A DNA stretch of 64,000 bases. It comes from JARFQH01 sp963825595 (GTDB lineage: Bacteria > Desulfobacterota > Desulfobacteria > Desulfobacterales > SG8-13). Both the position numbers and the translations under genes were made by a program. The stretch spans positions 38,234 to 102,233 of the forward strand of contig CAWGUE010000026.1 in assembly GCA_963825595.1 (NCBI GenBank), given 5' to 3'. Each line of letters begins with the position of its first letter. Positions within the stretch are counted from its first letter, which is position 1. Below, piece after piece: positions 34,135 through 44,191 of the stretch. The notes under the pieces were generated by a model, which ran no database searches, was not told where the DNA came from, and saw only the letters and a list, made by a program, of their open reading frames with translations.

Positions 34135-35139
34135 CTATTGCGAATGATGGGAATCCCGGAACAACTCCAGCTGGTCTACCTGTCCGCTTTCAAAGTTTGT
34201 TATGAACAGCTCGACGGCTATTTTCAGCGCCTCGATCGGCTCCCGGTTGGCCAGCTTCCAGGCATAAATGTCGCGGTGGAGCTGGCGGCTGTCCTCGGCC
34301 AAGGCCTCGATCACTTGGTATTTGGCCGGTTCCCAGAGCAAATGGGCCTCCTCACCCGGCAGACCCAATTTCTGAAACTGCCAGTTACAGTTGCGCTCCC
34401 ACCAGGGTGAAGGTACCTCACCATTGGTGACACTGCCTTCGAAGTAAAACAGGGACCATTCAAGCTGTTTAAGACGGATGTGCAGATCTCGGGCCACGTC
34501 ATTCAGTGCGCGTTTGCCCTCGGGCGTATGCCTGTCCAGCACGACCCAGTAGGGAAAGGGTTTTTCGGTACCATCCGGCGCTGCTGCCTCAGTGACCTCG
34601 GGAAGGCCGGATGCAGACAAGTAAGCTGCCGCCTGGATCACTGCCCGGTCAAAAGGTCTTCCGGTGCTTTTAAATTTCATGGCGTTGATACAGAGCGATC
34701 GCCATTCGTTATCGGCCAGGTTTCGCTCCATCCAGTTCCAGAAATCTTCCGGGCGCCGGATGGCATTAGCAATGATCCTGATGTGGCGGTCGTTCGGAGT
34801 ACCGCCAAGCATCGAGGTGTCACCCTCGGACAGTCGGTAGGCCAGGTATCCGAGACCGGCGGCATCCCTGTTTTTGACCGACCGGGCGACTTTGACCAGG
34901 ACGGCCACTTTACTGTGAAAGTGGCGGTTGAAAACCAGATCTTGTCCCAGGGGCCAGCACTCTTCGAAGGTGATGTTCACCGACCGGTTCCGGAACCAGT
35001 TTTTCTCCCTGAAACTCAGGCTTTGAATCAACGCACTGACGATGTATACCAGGTTGACATTTCCGCGCCGTACCGCTTTTTGAAGCAGAGATCGAAAACG
35101 GGCATCGATGTCGGCACCGCGCTTGTCGATAATTGTCAT
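34135..35139 (-). CDS. Hypothetical protein, possibly related to clamp-loader/MgsA C-terminal regions
   Basis: This is a 334-residue cytoplasmic protein with no ATPase motif. The N-terminal FRSLLQKAVRRGNVNLVYIV and the later WFRNRSVNITFEECWPLG recall the helical ALQKAIRRGD...WRR..ixxEDVG pattern of MgsA/RarA C-terminal domains. That is a pattern resemblance only. A Trp-rich segment (SPWWERNCNWQFQKLGLPG) follows. GGGATAGAC precedes the ATG. It is on the same strand as the exeA operon and upstream of it, with its own promoter between them. The function is unknown. Confidence 0.68.
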   Translation of the reverse strand: MTIIDKRGADIDARFRSLLQKAVRRGNVNLVYIVSALIQSLSFREKNWFRNRSVNITFEECWPLGQDLVFNRHFHSKVAVLVKVARSVKNRDAAGLGYLAYRLSEGDTSMLGGTPNDRHIRIIANAIRRPEDFWNWMERNLADNEWRSLCINAMKFKSTGRPFDRAVIQAAAYLSASGLPEVTEAAAPDGTEKPFPYWVVLDRHTPEGKRALNDVARDLHIRLKQLEWSLFYFEGSVTNGEVPSPWWERNCNWQFQKLGLPGEEAHLLWEPAKYQVIEALAEDSRQLHRDIYAWKLANREPIEALKIAVELFITNFESGQVDQLELFRDSHHSQ

Positions 35140-35335
35140 GTCTATCCCGGGTATTTCACGAATCTCATTCGCTCATTTACAAGGCGCACGCCTTGTATTT
35201 AACGATCATATGTGTGATCCCGTGAGGCAAAGACATACATGGGTGCAGCCGTAATCGGGTACCGCAAATCCTTCATTCGCCGGCCTTTGATCGGCCTTCG
35301 AATCTGTCAGTGAGTGAATGCGGCTTGCAGGATTT

Positions 35336-35358
35336 AAAAATAATCATGAAGTATGCGG
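35336..35358 (+). repeat. Recurrent short motif, copy 4
   Basis: AAAAATAATCATGAAGTATG followed by CGG matches the motif at 25133 at most positions. The 35140-35467 gap that holds it has no gene I can support. Confidence 0.35.
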
Positions 35359-35467
35359 AATGGCGCTGCTCCGCCACAGTTGCAGGCCTGTCAACGGGTG
35401 CCGCAGCACGCCCCTTGCCGATACCGGCGGACACCACCGCTCACTCTTCGTTCGGTACCAAAATGCG

Positions 35468-36208
35468 CTACAGCGTCATGCCGCCGTCAACGACCAGCAC
35501 CTGCCCCGTCATGAAACGGCTTTCATCGGAAGCCAGAAAGATGCAGGCATCGGCGACTTCATCCGTCGTACCCAAGCGTTTCATGCGGTGGCGTTTGATA
35601 AAGGCGTTCCGCGCAGCTGTGGGGTCGGACGCAGCGGCGATACGCGACGCCAAGCCCGGGGTTTCGATGGCACCGGGACAGACGGCGTTGACCCGGACGC
35701 CCCGGTCAACAAAGTCGATGGCAACCGACTTTGTAAAACCGATGAGAGCCGCTTTGGTGGTGCTGTAAGCCAAACGGGCGGGAGCGCTGGTGATACTGGA
35801 GAGGACTGAGGCGATATTAACGATCGCACCGACTCCTTTGGCGCACATGGACGGAAGAAACGCCCGGGTCATGTAAAACGCCCCCCGTATATTGACATCC
35901 ACCGAACGCTCCAGTTCTGCCGGGGTGCAGTCGAGAAGGGTTCCCGAGGCCACATATCCGGCGCAGTTGACCAAAATGTCGACGGGCCCGATCTCTTCGG
36001 CCGCCGCGTGGATGTCATCGGGACGAGTGACGTCCAGTTGCCGTGTTCGGACCGATCCAATCTTTTCCAGTTGCTTCAGCGGATCAATGCTGCGACTCGT
36101 AGCCCAGACACAGCATCCCTCCCGGGCGAAACCGAGCACAATGGCGTGACCGATTCCCTGCCCGGAACCGGTCACCACTGCGGATTTACCATCTAAACGT
36201 CCTGCCAT
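35468..36208 (-). CDS. Short-chain dehydrogenase, DHRS6/BDH2-like
   Basis: This is a 246-residue NAD(P)-dependent oxidoreductase. TGSGQGIG near 13-20 is the cofactor loop, NCAGYV follows strand 4, and the catalytic Ser, Tyr and Lys lie in NIASVLSS and YSTTK. The whole length aligns by eye with the type 2 3-hydroxybutyrate dehydrogenase (DHRS6) family, including LDVT, GTLLDCTPAE and ARNAFIKRHRMKRLG near the end. The substrate is probably a short hydroxy acid or a sugar acid. The ATG at 36208 has GGAG nine bases upstream. The frame is open further, but that part looks non-coding. Confidence 0.88.
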   Translation of the reverse strand: MAGRLDGKSAVVTGSGQGIGHAIVLGFAREGCCVWATSRSIDPLKQLEKIGSVRTRQLDVTRPDDIHAAAEEIGPVDILVNCAGYVASGTLLDCTPAELERSVDVNIRGAFYMTRAFLPSMCAKGVGAIVNIASVLSSITSAPARLAYSTTKAALIGFTKSVAIDFVDRGVRVNAVCPGAIETPGLASRIAAASDPTAARNAFIKRHRMKRLGTTDEVADACIFLASDESRFMTGQVLVVDGGMTL

Positions 36209-36513
36209 ACATACTCTCCATCCGGCTCTTCGGTCCCGGTGCGTGCGACATGGAAAGTGTCGCCGATCCGGTCCAGCTGTTCGAGGACGCCGCCGAAGGT
36301 TTTTACCGACAAACGCGAATGGTCGCAGCGAAAAAAACAGCCGGGTGAAGCCAGGCGAAAGGGATGGCCTCAAGCCGCGGCTTCAGATAGCCCTTTATTC
36401 CGTGACGACATTGGGGGCATTGCCCCGGGGATCGGACCAAGTGATCATGACCGGTCTGTTCAATTCCGGTATTTATCCGATCGACACTCCGTGATTCTGC
36501 ATCATTTTCTACC

Positions 36514-36666
36514 CAGTGCCAATCCACGAAAAGGAGGTGGCACGATCGAGTGGCCAATTCATAAATGAGAATTTTTTCCACTGGGCAAGGCCGCAACCGG
36601 AATCCTGCGGTGAATCCCGCCATGGCGGGACCCAGCGGAAAAAAGGCCATTTATGGATGGACACTA
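36514..36666. mobile_element. Dispersed inverted-repeat element, copy B (153 bp, shorter variant)
   Basis: It has the same ends as copies A and C (CAGTGCCAATCCAC at left, GGATGGACACTA at right) and the same CTGGG/CCCAG and CATAAATG/CATTTATG pairings. The central GGCGTAC/GTACGCC hairpin module is missing. It is flanked by CTACC on both sides. It lies upstream of the SDR gene. Confidence 0.75.
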
Positions 36667-37651
36667 CCTGGTTGGAAACACTCGGTTTAGATTCAATTAT
36701 GCAGCTCTCAGGGCGATTGTCAAGCCGCTGAAAGCACTGTGCGCGGTATAAAGGCAGGTACGACCATTCCGGTTGGTGCAGGTTATGGCGGAGGGCCAAA
36801 GCGACCGGCCGTTAGAACCTGACCAAAGGCTTATATCGGTCGATCACGCAGTGGCGTGCGTCAAACCCGGGAGTCGCATCAGGCCGCCCGGGTAATGCAC
36901 CACTGAATGCAGCCAGTCCTGGCAATACATCTTTCAGGGAGACTATCGCGGTAAGACTGCCCCGTCGCGATGAACGAATAAAAACCCGTTGGAACGAAAA
37001 AAGGACGCGTTCTGAATGGGTTCGTGCGCTGAGATCCGTGCCGACGGCCGGTTACCGGTCAAACTGGTGGGTGACTCATCTCGCGACCTTTTACTGCTGT
37101 GAATCTGAATCGTCGTCACGGCACAGAAAACGCGTAAAACATTCCCATTGATTGCAATAAACCACCGCGGTTCCGGAGCATTCCGAGCGGCTCAACCGTT
37201 TTGAAGTACCGTCCTGATTGTTTATGCTCTTGGAACGATCGGACTTGTAGATATCTCTTTTCACTATTTTTTTCGTCTTTTTCATTTTTATTCTCTTTTA
37301 AATCGTATGGCAGCGCTCGGCGGGTTGTTTCGATAAATGACATGTCGAACACGGCGTCCCGGCTGACCATAGCGCATAAAATGAACGTGTCTCGAAAAAA
37401 TCAGGGTTCAGGGCAGCATGAAACGAGTAAAACGTGGCGCATACAGGACGCACGTGAACATTTTGAGTCGTTTCATAACGCCGCCCATGAGCACTGAGAC
37501 TACTTTTGAGATGTGTTCATGTTATCTATGGGAATCGTCATCCGTCACCCTAAAGGTGGAGACTTTCCGGCTGTGTCGGCTCGCCTCTCTTACCCTTACA
37601 CTGTGGAATAAATCTGAATGAATCCAGTCATCTGTGTCTTGCCCGTCGCGG
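36667..37651. other. Long intergenic region without a supported gene
   Basis: About 985 bases between element B and the amino-acid permease gene. Short frames exist on both strands, but their composition is low-complexity (Lys/Glu- or Phe/Ser-rich) or they are mutually overlapping, and none has a ribosome-binding site with a recognisable product. The size of the gap next to an ABC operon that lacks an ATPase makes a deleted gene possible. Confidence 0.4.
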
Positions 37652-38428
37652 TCACCGATTGGAAAGCTGAACATTCGCCCCCAAACGGTTTTCCATCCAG
37701 CGCACTGCCCAGGATACGATAAGTATTAAAACCAGGTACTCAAGTATCAATACGGTGTAAATTTCCAATGGTCGATAAACCGTGACCGTCAACTCGTTGG
37801 CTTTCCGGGTCAGTTCCTGAAGGCCGATAACAGAAACCAAGGAAGACATCTTGAGCATGTATACAAACTGGTTACCCAGCGGGGGGAGAATTCGGCGGAT
37901 GGCCTGGGGCAGAATGATGAGACGCAACTTGAGCAAATACGGCAGCCCCAGAGCATCGGCCGCCTCTATCTGGCCGCGCTCGATGGACTGGATTCCGCCG
38001 CGGAAGATTTCGGCTTCGAACGCGCTGTCGCATATCGATAACGCCAAGACACCCGCAGCAAAAGGGGCCAGAGAAAGACCGAGAACAACCGGCAATCCGT
38101 AATAAACCCACAAGACCATCACCAGCGTCGGCACGGACCGAAAGGTTTCGACGTACACCCGGTTAAAAATCCGCAATAGCCGGTTTCTCGATAAACCCGG
38201 CAGTGCAACCAACAGCCCGACACTGACGGAAATGACAATCGACACCGCGGCCAACCCGACCGTCATCCATAACCCATCGAGCATAAACTTGAGATTGACG
38301 CTCCCCCTGGGCGTGGTCGGAAGCACCTCGTACCAGCCCCAATGATAGTCGACGTTACTGCATCCATTGACGACCAGTGCGCTGACGAAAGCGGCTGTGG
38401 CCGTGAGCCATCCGTTGCGTCGGTGCAT
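37652..38428 (-). CDS. Polar amino acid ABC transporter permease
   Basis: This 258-residue HisM/GlnP-type inner-membrane permease has the EAA loop EAADALGLPYLLKLRLIILPQ near 155-175 and five or so helices. The N-terminus (TAAFVSALVVNGCSNVDYHW) looks like a signal-anchor ending in a Cys, a feature of some family members with an extended first segment. AAGG precedes the ATG. It lies 100 bases downstream of the binding-protein gene. No ATPase gene follows, so it must use one encoded elsewhere or be inactive. Confidence 0.9.
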   Translation of the reverse strand: MHRRNGWLTATAAFVSALVVNGCSNVDYHWGWYEVLPTTPRGSVNLKFMLDGLWMTVGLAAVSIVISVSVGLLVALPGLSRNRLLRIFNRVYVETFRSVPTLVMVLWVYYGLPVVLGLSLAPFAAGVLALSICDSAFEAEIFRGGIQSIERGQIEAADALGLPYLLKLRLIILPQAIRRILPPLGNQFVYMLKMSSLVSVIGLQELTRKANELTVTVYRPLEIYTVLILEYLVLILIVSWAVRWMENRLGANVQLSNR

Positions 38429-38528
38429 ACGGTTCCTTCTCCCCTTATCCCTTCACAGACTCCTGGTCCGCATCGGGCCGCAGGTCACATTTTCATGCAG
38501 CACCGCTCTGATGTATGGCTTGCGGATG

Positions 38529-39311
38529 TCAATCGAGCATCTGCCATTTGATCCGGAGCCTGTCGAAGAATCCCTCGTTTTCTTTTATGGTGATCCAGTG
38601 GTTCAGGTAATTCAGCCACACGATGTCGTCCTGTTGAACGATAAACGCCAAATCGGCAGGCTTGCGTGGTTTCGAGACCGGTACAACGGCCAGTTCAGGA
38701 TGCGTTTGGACCAGCCGCAAGGCCTCCAGGTTGCTGGTCACCGACACCATCGCTCTTCCGGACAGGACCTCCTGGTAGTCGCGGGCCGGTGTTTCAATGG
38801 CACGGACCGTCGCGTTGGGGAAAAACTCTTTGACCTGCTGTTCGTGAGAGGTGCCGAGGGTGACGGCCACGATGACTTCCGGCTTGTCGATGTCCTCCCA
38901 GTCATTAAATCGCGTCAGGTTGGATTTCAGGGTGACGGGGACGGTGTTCACCTGGTAATAAGACTGGGTAAAGCCGACCGTGCGTATCCGTGAGACCGTG
39001 ATCGATGCACTGGTGCTGATATCGTATTTGTCGGCAACGATGCCGTTGACCAACGTTTTCCAGTCCGTGGGAACGAATGCGATCTTTACCCCCGTGTCTT
39101 CGGCAAGTGCCGTCATCACATCGATGTCAAACCCCTTGTAGCTGTTGGTGGCCGGATCCTTGATCGACATAGGGTTCCAGTCGCCGGTGGTGCCGACCCG
39201 CAGCAAACCGGATTCGAGGATTTTGTGCAGTCGCGACCGATCCTGGGCCTCGGCCGCAACGGCGGCAAACAGCAGCACAATCGTCAGCGACAATACCGTA
39301 CGAAACTTCAT
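38529..39311 (-). CDS. Periplasmic amino acid-binding / PheC-like protein
   Basis: This is a 260-residue SBP_bac_3 family protein with a signal peptide (KFRTVLSLTIVLLFAAVAAEAQ). The mature start LHKILESGLLRVGTTGDWNP, then YKGFDIDVMTALAEDTGVK and DISTSASITVSRIRTVGFT, is typical. The VGTTGDWNP stretch also occurs in periplasmic cyclohexadienyl dehydratases (PheC), so an enzymatic role cannot be excluded. The adjacent permease favours transport. The ATG at 39311 has a clear GGAGG, and the longer frame upstream is not protein-like. Confidence 0.88.
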   Translation of the reverse strand: MKFRTVLSLTIVLLFAAVAAEAQDRSRLHKILESGLLRVGTTGDWNPMSIKDPATNSYKGFDIDVMTALAEDTGVKIAFVPTDWKTLVNGIVADKYDISTSASITVSRIRTVGFTQSYYQVNTVPVTLKSNLTRFNDWEDIDKPEVIVAVTLGTSHEQQVKEFFPNATVRAIETPARDYQEVLSGRAMVSVTSNLEALRLVQTHPELAVVPVSKPRKPADLAFIVQQDDIVWLNYLNHWITIKENEGFFDRLRIKWQMLD

Positions 39312-39610
39312 GAATTGGCCTCCTTCAGCCAGTGGTGGTCGATTTTTGTCATGCCGTAAATTGAAGGCGGTGTCACAGCGGGCAAAAAGACGGTTACAAC
39401 ATAAAATCAGATTGTTAGTTGTCAACCGCAGCGGCCGGTCGATCTTCCAACACCCACGGCTATAAATTGTATAGACGCGGACGCGACCCTTGACTCTCTT
39501 CGTACGGTTTCATATTTAGTGTCCATTGGTAGATGGCAGTGTTTAACGCAGGACCCAGAGGCCGGGAAAAGAATGCCCCGAACCTTGCATCCGATTTCCC
39601 GGGTCACGAT

Positions 39611-42600
39611 ATGCCGGATCAGCCAGTCAAAAGCAACGGAACGAAATATCCCAGCCCCAAAAAGATCAGGCGTCTGATCTTGACCGCCACCCTTTTGATT
39701 GTCACCTGCCTTGCTGCACTGATAGCGACGGGTGTGTACGTGTATCGACACCCTAAAAGTGTGGGCCCTCTGATTGCCAAAAGTATCGTCACCTTTACCG
39801 GTTTGGAAGTCTCGGCCGAAGAGCTCTCCTACGGCCTTGTCCCGCTTTTTCTGCACGCTCGCCGCATCAGGGTGGTCCCGGCAGGGAAAAGCGCAGACGA
39901 TTTCAAACTCGTAGTCGGCTCTCTTGACGTACTGGCGCGAATTAACGGACCTTTCGGCCGCCGCACCCTTACCGTCGAGCCATTGCGGATAGAGGGTTTC
40001 GAAGGGTCCCTGCCGACGCTCAACCGGGCACCGGACCTTCTCGCTGCACTGATCGAACCCGGTCCACCATCCCTTGCCGGTCGCCTGGCGAAGCGACTGG
40101 TCCGATATTTGCTATTCTCCGACATCAAGTGGGCCGGATTGGAGGCCGCCGACGGTCGGGTGTCGATCACGTCCGAGTCTTGGCAACTGAGATCTGAAGG
40201 GATCGAAGTAACAATAAGCTCTCAATTGGAAATCGATGTCCGCGGCCGCTCCCTCGAGGGTCACGCCGGCCCCCAGGTCCGTTTGGCAACATCCGGGTAC
40301 CATCTCCACGTCGATCCCGAAGATCCCGCGGCAGCGGGTGCCACGGCCGGTCGATTGCTCATATCCGACAGCTTGCTTCATACACCGCCGATGGTGTGGC
40401 AAGACGTATCGATTGATGCCCAACTGGTCTATTATCGCGACCGCAGTGAAATTTCGCTATCTGCCGTCAAGTTGGATGGGCGTGCGGTGCCACGGCATGT
40501 ATCGGCAGAAGCGCGTCAGCCGGGTTACGAGGTATCCTTGGCCGCCCGCGGTAATATGCGGCTGGCGGAAACGAGCCTCGAGTTGTCCGAATGGTCTTTG
40601 AACGCGACGGATTTTCTGGCGGCTTCCGGTCATGCCCGGCTCGATTTAGCGCCGCCGTACCACCTGGAGCTTAACCTGACCGAGTGCGGCTTAAAGAGCC
40701 ATGCCCTTGGTGGTTTTTACAGAGCCGTGACGGGCAGGCCACGCCTGCCGCTTTCCCTGTCCGGTGACATCGGCGTCGCGGGACATGCCGCCGGTCCCCT
40801 TAGCGACGAATTTTCCCTATGGCAGGGAGACGTGATGCTGACCCTGAAAAGGGTTCCCTTGGTATTCGAGGATGCCGGTACACGCCTGGCGACCGATCTG
40901 ACCGGAAGTGTTGCGGCCACCGGACAACTCCTCGATCCTCAACTCAAGATCGATCTCGATGCGGATGACCTCGTGATCACCGGATCCGGCGCGGCGTTGA
41001 CCGGATTTCAACCGAGCCTGAGTGCCGCCGGTCGCTTTCCTGTCCTGGATTTTGCCTTACGCACCCGCGGCGCGGGCGCTCTTTTGACCAAAGGAGGCCT
41101 CCGGATCGAACAGGCCAAAGTCGAATTGGACCGGGGGCGGATTGATCTGCAGTCCATGGATGTGTCACTGCCCCGTATGACCCTGTCCACCGCAACGCTG
41201 AATGATCTCACCGCATCCTTGACGGGCAATCCGAACCAGGCCTTAATGCAAGTTCGGGCACGCAACAGCGGCCTCGTCCGCACAGCCGCTTCACTGCGAT
41301 TCCTGCCGGCCGGTTGGCGAATCAACGCTCAAGAAACACTCGATTTAACGCTCGACTGGCAAGCCGGGGCCGGGGTGTCGCTTAACAGCCGGATGGAATT
41401 GACGGATCTCCGGTTCAGCAGCCCGGAAGAAAGCCGCATCGGCGAGGCCGTGCAGATCAACATCGATACCACCGCCCACTTGCGTCTCGAAGGCGGCATC
41501 GTCCGATCGGAAATGAACCTTTCGGCTGGCGGTGGAGAAATCCTGTGGGGCCGGTACTATCTCGATCTCAGCGCAACCCCTCTTGCCGCCGCCGGGAAAA
41601 TCGAATGGGATCCAGCTCGGCGCCGCCTAACCCTCGACCGCCTGGTGACATCCCTGAAAGACCTGGTGGCTTTGAGCGCCTCCGGTACGATGCGATCGAC
41701 TGCAGGAGGCACCAGCGTGGACCTGCGCGTCAAGATGGCCGAAACGAGTGCGACGACTCTGTACCGTAACCTGGTAGCCGAACCCTACAAATACGACCGA
41801 CCGTCCCTGAGCGATACGGTGATAGACGGACGCATTGGCGGTGAATTGGCCCTATTCGGCAACACCGACGCCCTGAACGCCCGGGGCCGTGCCTACTGGA
41901 AAGACAGGCCGCATCGGCAAGAAAAATGGTTCCCTGGTCCTCTCGGGCATCGATCTCGACCTGCCTCTCTGGTATCAGGCCGTCCCGGAGAAAAAAGCCG
42001 CTTCCCCCCTCCGAGGGCACCTGGCCGTGGCGGATATGCGGCTGCCACGCCTCGACAATCAGCCCCTGCGGCTCGATTTCGACGTCGGCCCCAATCGTTT
42101 GACAATCCCCCGGCCATCGGTACTCAGCGCGTTCTCGGGCCGGGTGGATGTCGGGCCGGTGACCATCAGCAATCTGTACACCGACCGCATGTTGCTGGAA
42201 ACCGACCTCGCCCTCAGCGGTATCGACATCGACCGCCTGCTCGAGGGGATCTGGCCGCAACCCACAGGCGGAATGCTGGCCGGACGGCTCGAATCGGTTC
42301 GCCTGGAAAGCAGCCGGCTCTCGACGAACGGTACATTGACCGCCGATATTTTCGGCGGCAGCATCGATATCATCGATCCGGGTTTTTCCGGACTGAAGAC
42401 GTCCGTACCGGTGCTCAAATTGTCCAGCCGCATCAATGAACTGAACCTTGAGCAGATGACGTCGGGCACCACTTTCGGCAAAATCCGGGGGATACTTCAG
42501 GGGACGGTGGACGGCATCGAGATCGTCGACGGTCAACCACAGCGGTTCGACCTGCGTCTGGAAACGGTGGATAAGAAGGGCGTACCGCAGAGAATCAACA

Positions 42601-42911
42601 TCCTCGCCGTGGACAACATTGCCCGCCTCGGCGGTGGCGCCAGCCCCTTCATGGGAATGGCCGGATCGTTTGCCAAAATCTTCAGGGAATTCCCCTATCG
42701 GAAAATCGGCATTGCCGCGAAGCTGGACAATGATATATTCCGCGTCAACGGAACCATAAAAGAAAACGGTACCGAGTATCTGGTTAAAAAAGGTGGTCTT
42801 TCGGGGGTTAATGTAGTAAATTTGAATCCGGACAATCGGGTCAGTTTCAAAGACATGATTAAACGCATAAAACGTATTTCTGGTTCCCAGGGAGGGCCGG
42901 AGATCCGCTGA
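39611..42911 (+). CDS. ydbH: YdbH-like AsmA-family envelope lipid-transport protein (frameshifted)
   Basis: This very large envelope protein has about 1,100 residues after joining two frames. A cytoplasmic start and membrane helix (LILTATLLIVTCLAALIATGV) is followed by a long beta-rich repeat region typical of AsmA/TamB/YdbH bridge proteins. The frame breaks near 41885-41925: upstream reads LFGNTDALNARGRAYW, downstream GSLVLSGIDLDLPLWY. The C-terminal FREFPYRKIGIAAKLDNDIF closes the protein. In E. coli, YdbH with YnbE and YdbL supports phospholipid transport between the membranes, and a YdbL-like gene follows here after 15 bases. The joined product is inferred: either a sequence error or an inactivated gene. 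Confidence 0.8.
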
Positions 42912-42926
42912 TTACAGGAGGCGCTC

Positions 42927-43472
42927 ATGCAGTCGAACAGCCGCGTATTTCGGGTCGTATTCTTCGTTGCACTCCTTCTTGTCGGGGCCTGCGTGACAAT
43001 CAACATATATTTTCCGGCCGAAAAAGTTGAATCGGTGGCCGGCGAGATCGTGGACGACATCCGCGGACCGCGGCCGGAAAACCAGCAGGATTCCGATCCA
43101 AAACGCCAGGGATTCTTCCGGGGAAGGTCGCTGCTGGCGAGCCTGGTGCCGGTTGCCTGGGCCCAGGATGCGACGACGGTGTCGAACCCCGCCATCCGGG
43201 AACTGAAGGACCGGATGAAAACCCGCTATGCCCAACTCAAACCCTGGTTTGCCAACGGAGTCCTGAAAGAGGGAAACGACGGATTCGTGGCCATCGCCCA
43301 AACGAACACCCTGGGACTGAAGGACAAGGGGACGGTCCGGAATCTGGTCACCGCAGAAAACAATGACCGCCAGAATCTTTACCAGGAAGTCGCCAAAGCG
43401 CTGAACATCGACCCCAGTCAGACCGGACGGATTGCGGAAATTTTCGCCAAGGAATGGCAGAAGTCGCTTTAA
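42927..43472 (+). CDS. ydbL: YdbL-like DUF1318 lipoprotein
   Basis: This 181-residue putative lipoprotein has the lipobox LLLVGAC, then VTINIYFPAEKVESVAGEIV, which is typical of the Desulfobacterota DUF1318 branch. The second half (ELKDRMKTRYAQLKPWFANG to IAEIFAKEWQKSL) carries the DUF1318 domain of E. coli YdbL. E. coli splits this system into YdbH, the small lipoprotein YnbE and soluble YdbL. Here one lipid-anchored protein seems to cover the last two roles. It starts 15 bases after ydbH. Confidence 0.83.
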   Translation: MQSNSRVFRVVFFVALLLVGACVTINIYFPAEKVESVAGEIVDDIRGPRPENQQDSDPKRQGFFRGRSLLASLVPVAWAQDATTVSNPAIRELKDRMKTRYAQLKPWFANGVLKEGNDGFVAIAQTNTLGLKDKGTVRNLVTAENNDRQNLYQEVAKALNIDPSQTGRIAEIFAKEWQKSL

Positions 43473-43861
43473 TGGGGATTGAAAAACGTCATGTGCGCCG
43501 GCAAGTCAAGCCGTGCAGATCCGGCGCAACCGGTCCATAAACCGAATCAGGCCGTATGACAGCGAACCGGCCGAAACCGACGGCCGTTAATCTCACCTCA
43601 CGCGGATCGCTCTCTCACTGCTTTCGAAACGACCGGCATTGCGCACGGCCGGCGAACTGAGAAAGGACATATCTCGTCCCTGACGCCGTCGGCATCCGCC
43701 GACCAGCCGAATATTTCGGGGCGCATACCCCCATTCTCGATTCCGTTCCGTTTCAACGGGGCATATTTCTGAATCTCGCTGAAAACACCTGCACCTGGTA
43801 TCCGCTATAAAGACGATCCTTACAGAATGACGACGCTTGCATCGTGCCAATGGAGCGCCCC

Positions 43862-44032
43862 ATGAGCCTGACAAATCGCATCTTTATTGCCGCTCTGGTG
43901 GTGGTGCTCGACCTGGTGGTCTTTTTCTTTCCGATATCGGCCGTTTTTATCGCCTACGTCATCATTTTCAATCCACCGTGGTTCAAAGACTTTATTCTCG
44001 GACTCGACAAGCCGGACGGCAAGCACTCATGA
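43862..44032 (+). CDS. Small two-helix membrane protein
   Basis: This 56-residue protein is almost all membrane: IFIAALVVVLDLVVFFFPIS and AVFIAYVIIFNPP, then a short cytoplasmic tail. GGAG lies six bases before the ATG at 43862. Such small proteins are often annotated as hypothetical. Size, a good ribosome-binding site and clean helices support it as a real gene. No function is known. The 43473-43861 gap before it holds no gene I can see. Confidence 0.6.
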   Translation: MSLTNRIFIAALVVVLDLVVFFFPISAVFIAYVIIFNPPWFKDFILGLDKPDGKHS

Positions 44033-44191
44033 TCTTCCGATTATCGGCCGTTTCGCGCAAATCGCAGCGGACGAAATACGGCCCGGGGGCCGGCCGCCAT
44101 CGTGGTGGTTGCGAAAAATGTCGATAATCATTAGACTAAACCCATCGTTCATAAAATTTTCAGGCGAACAACCGGCTAAAGTAAACACGCG

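Noticed and set aside
37091..37497. Short frames on both strands in the 37 kb gap
   Set aside because: They are Lys/Glu- or Phe/Ser-rich and mutually overlapping. They lack ribosome-binding sites, and I see no family.
37490..37620. Riboswitch-like stem around CCCTAAAGGTGGAGAC
   Set aside because: It lies downstream of the minus-strand permease gene rather than in a leader, and it matches no riboswitch consensus that I recognise.
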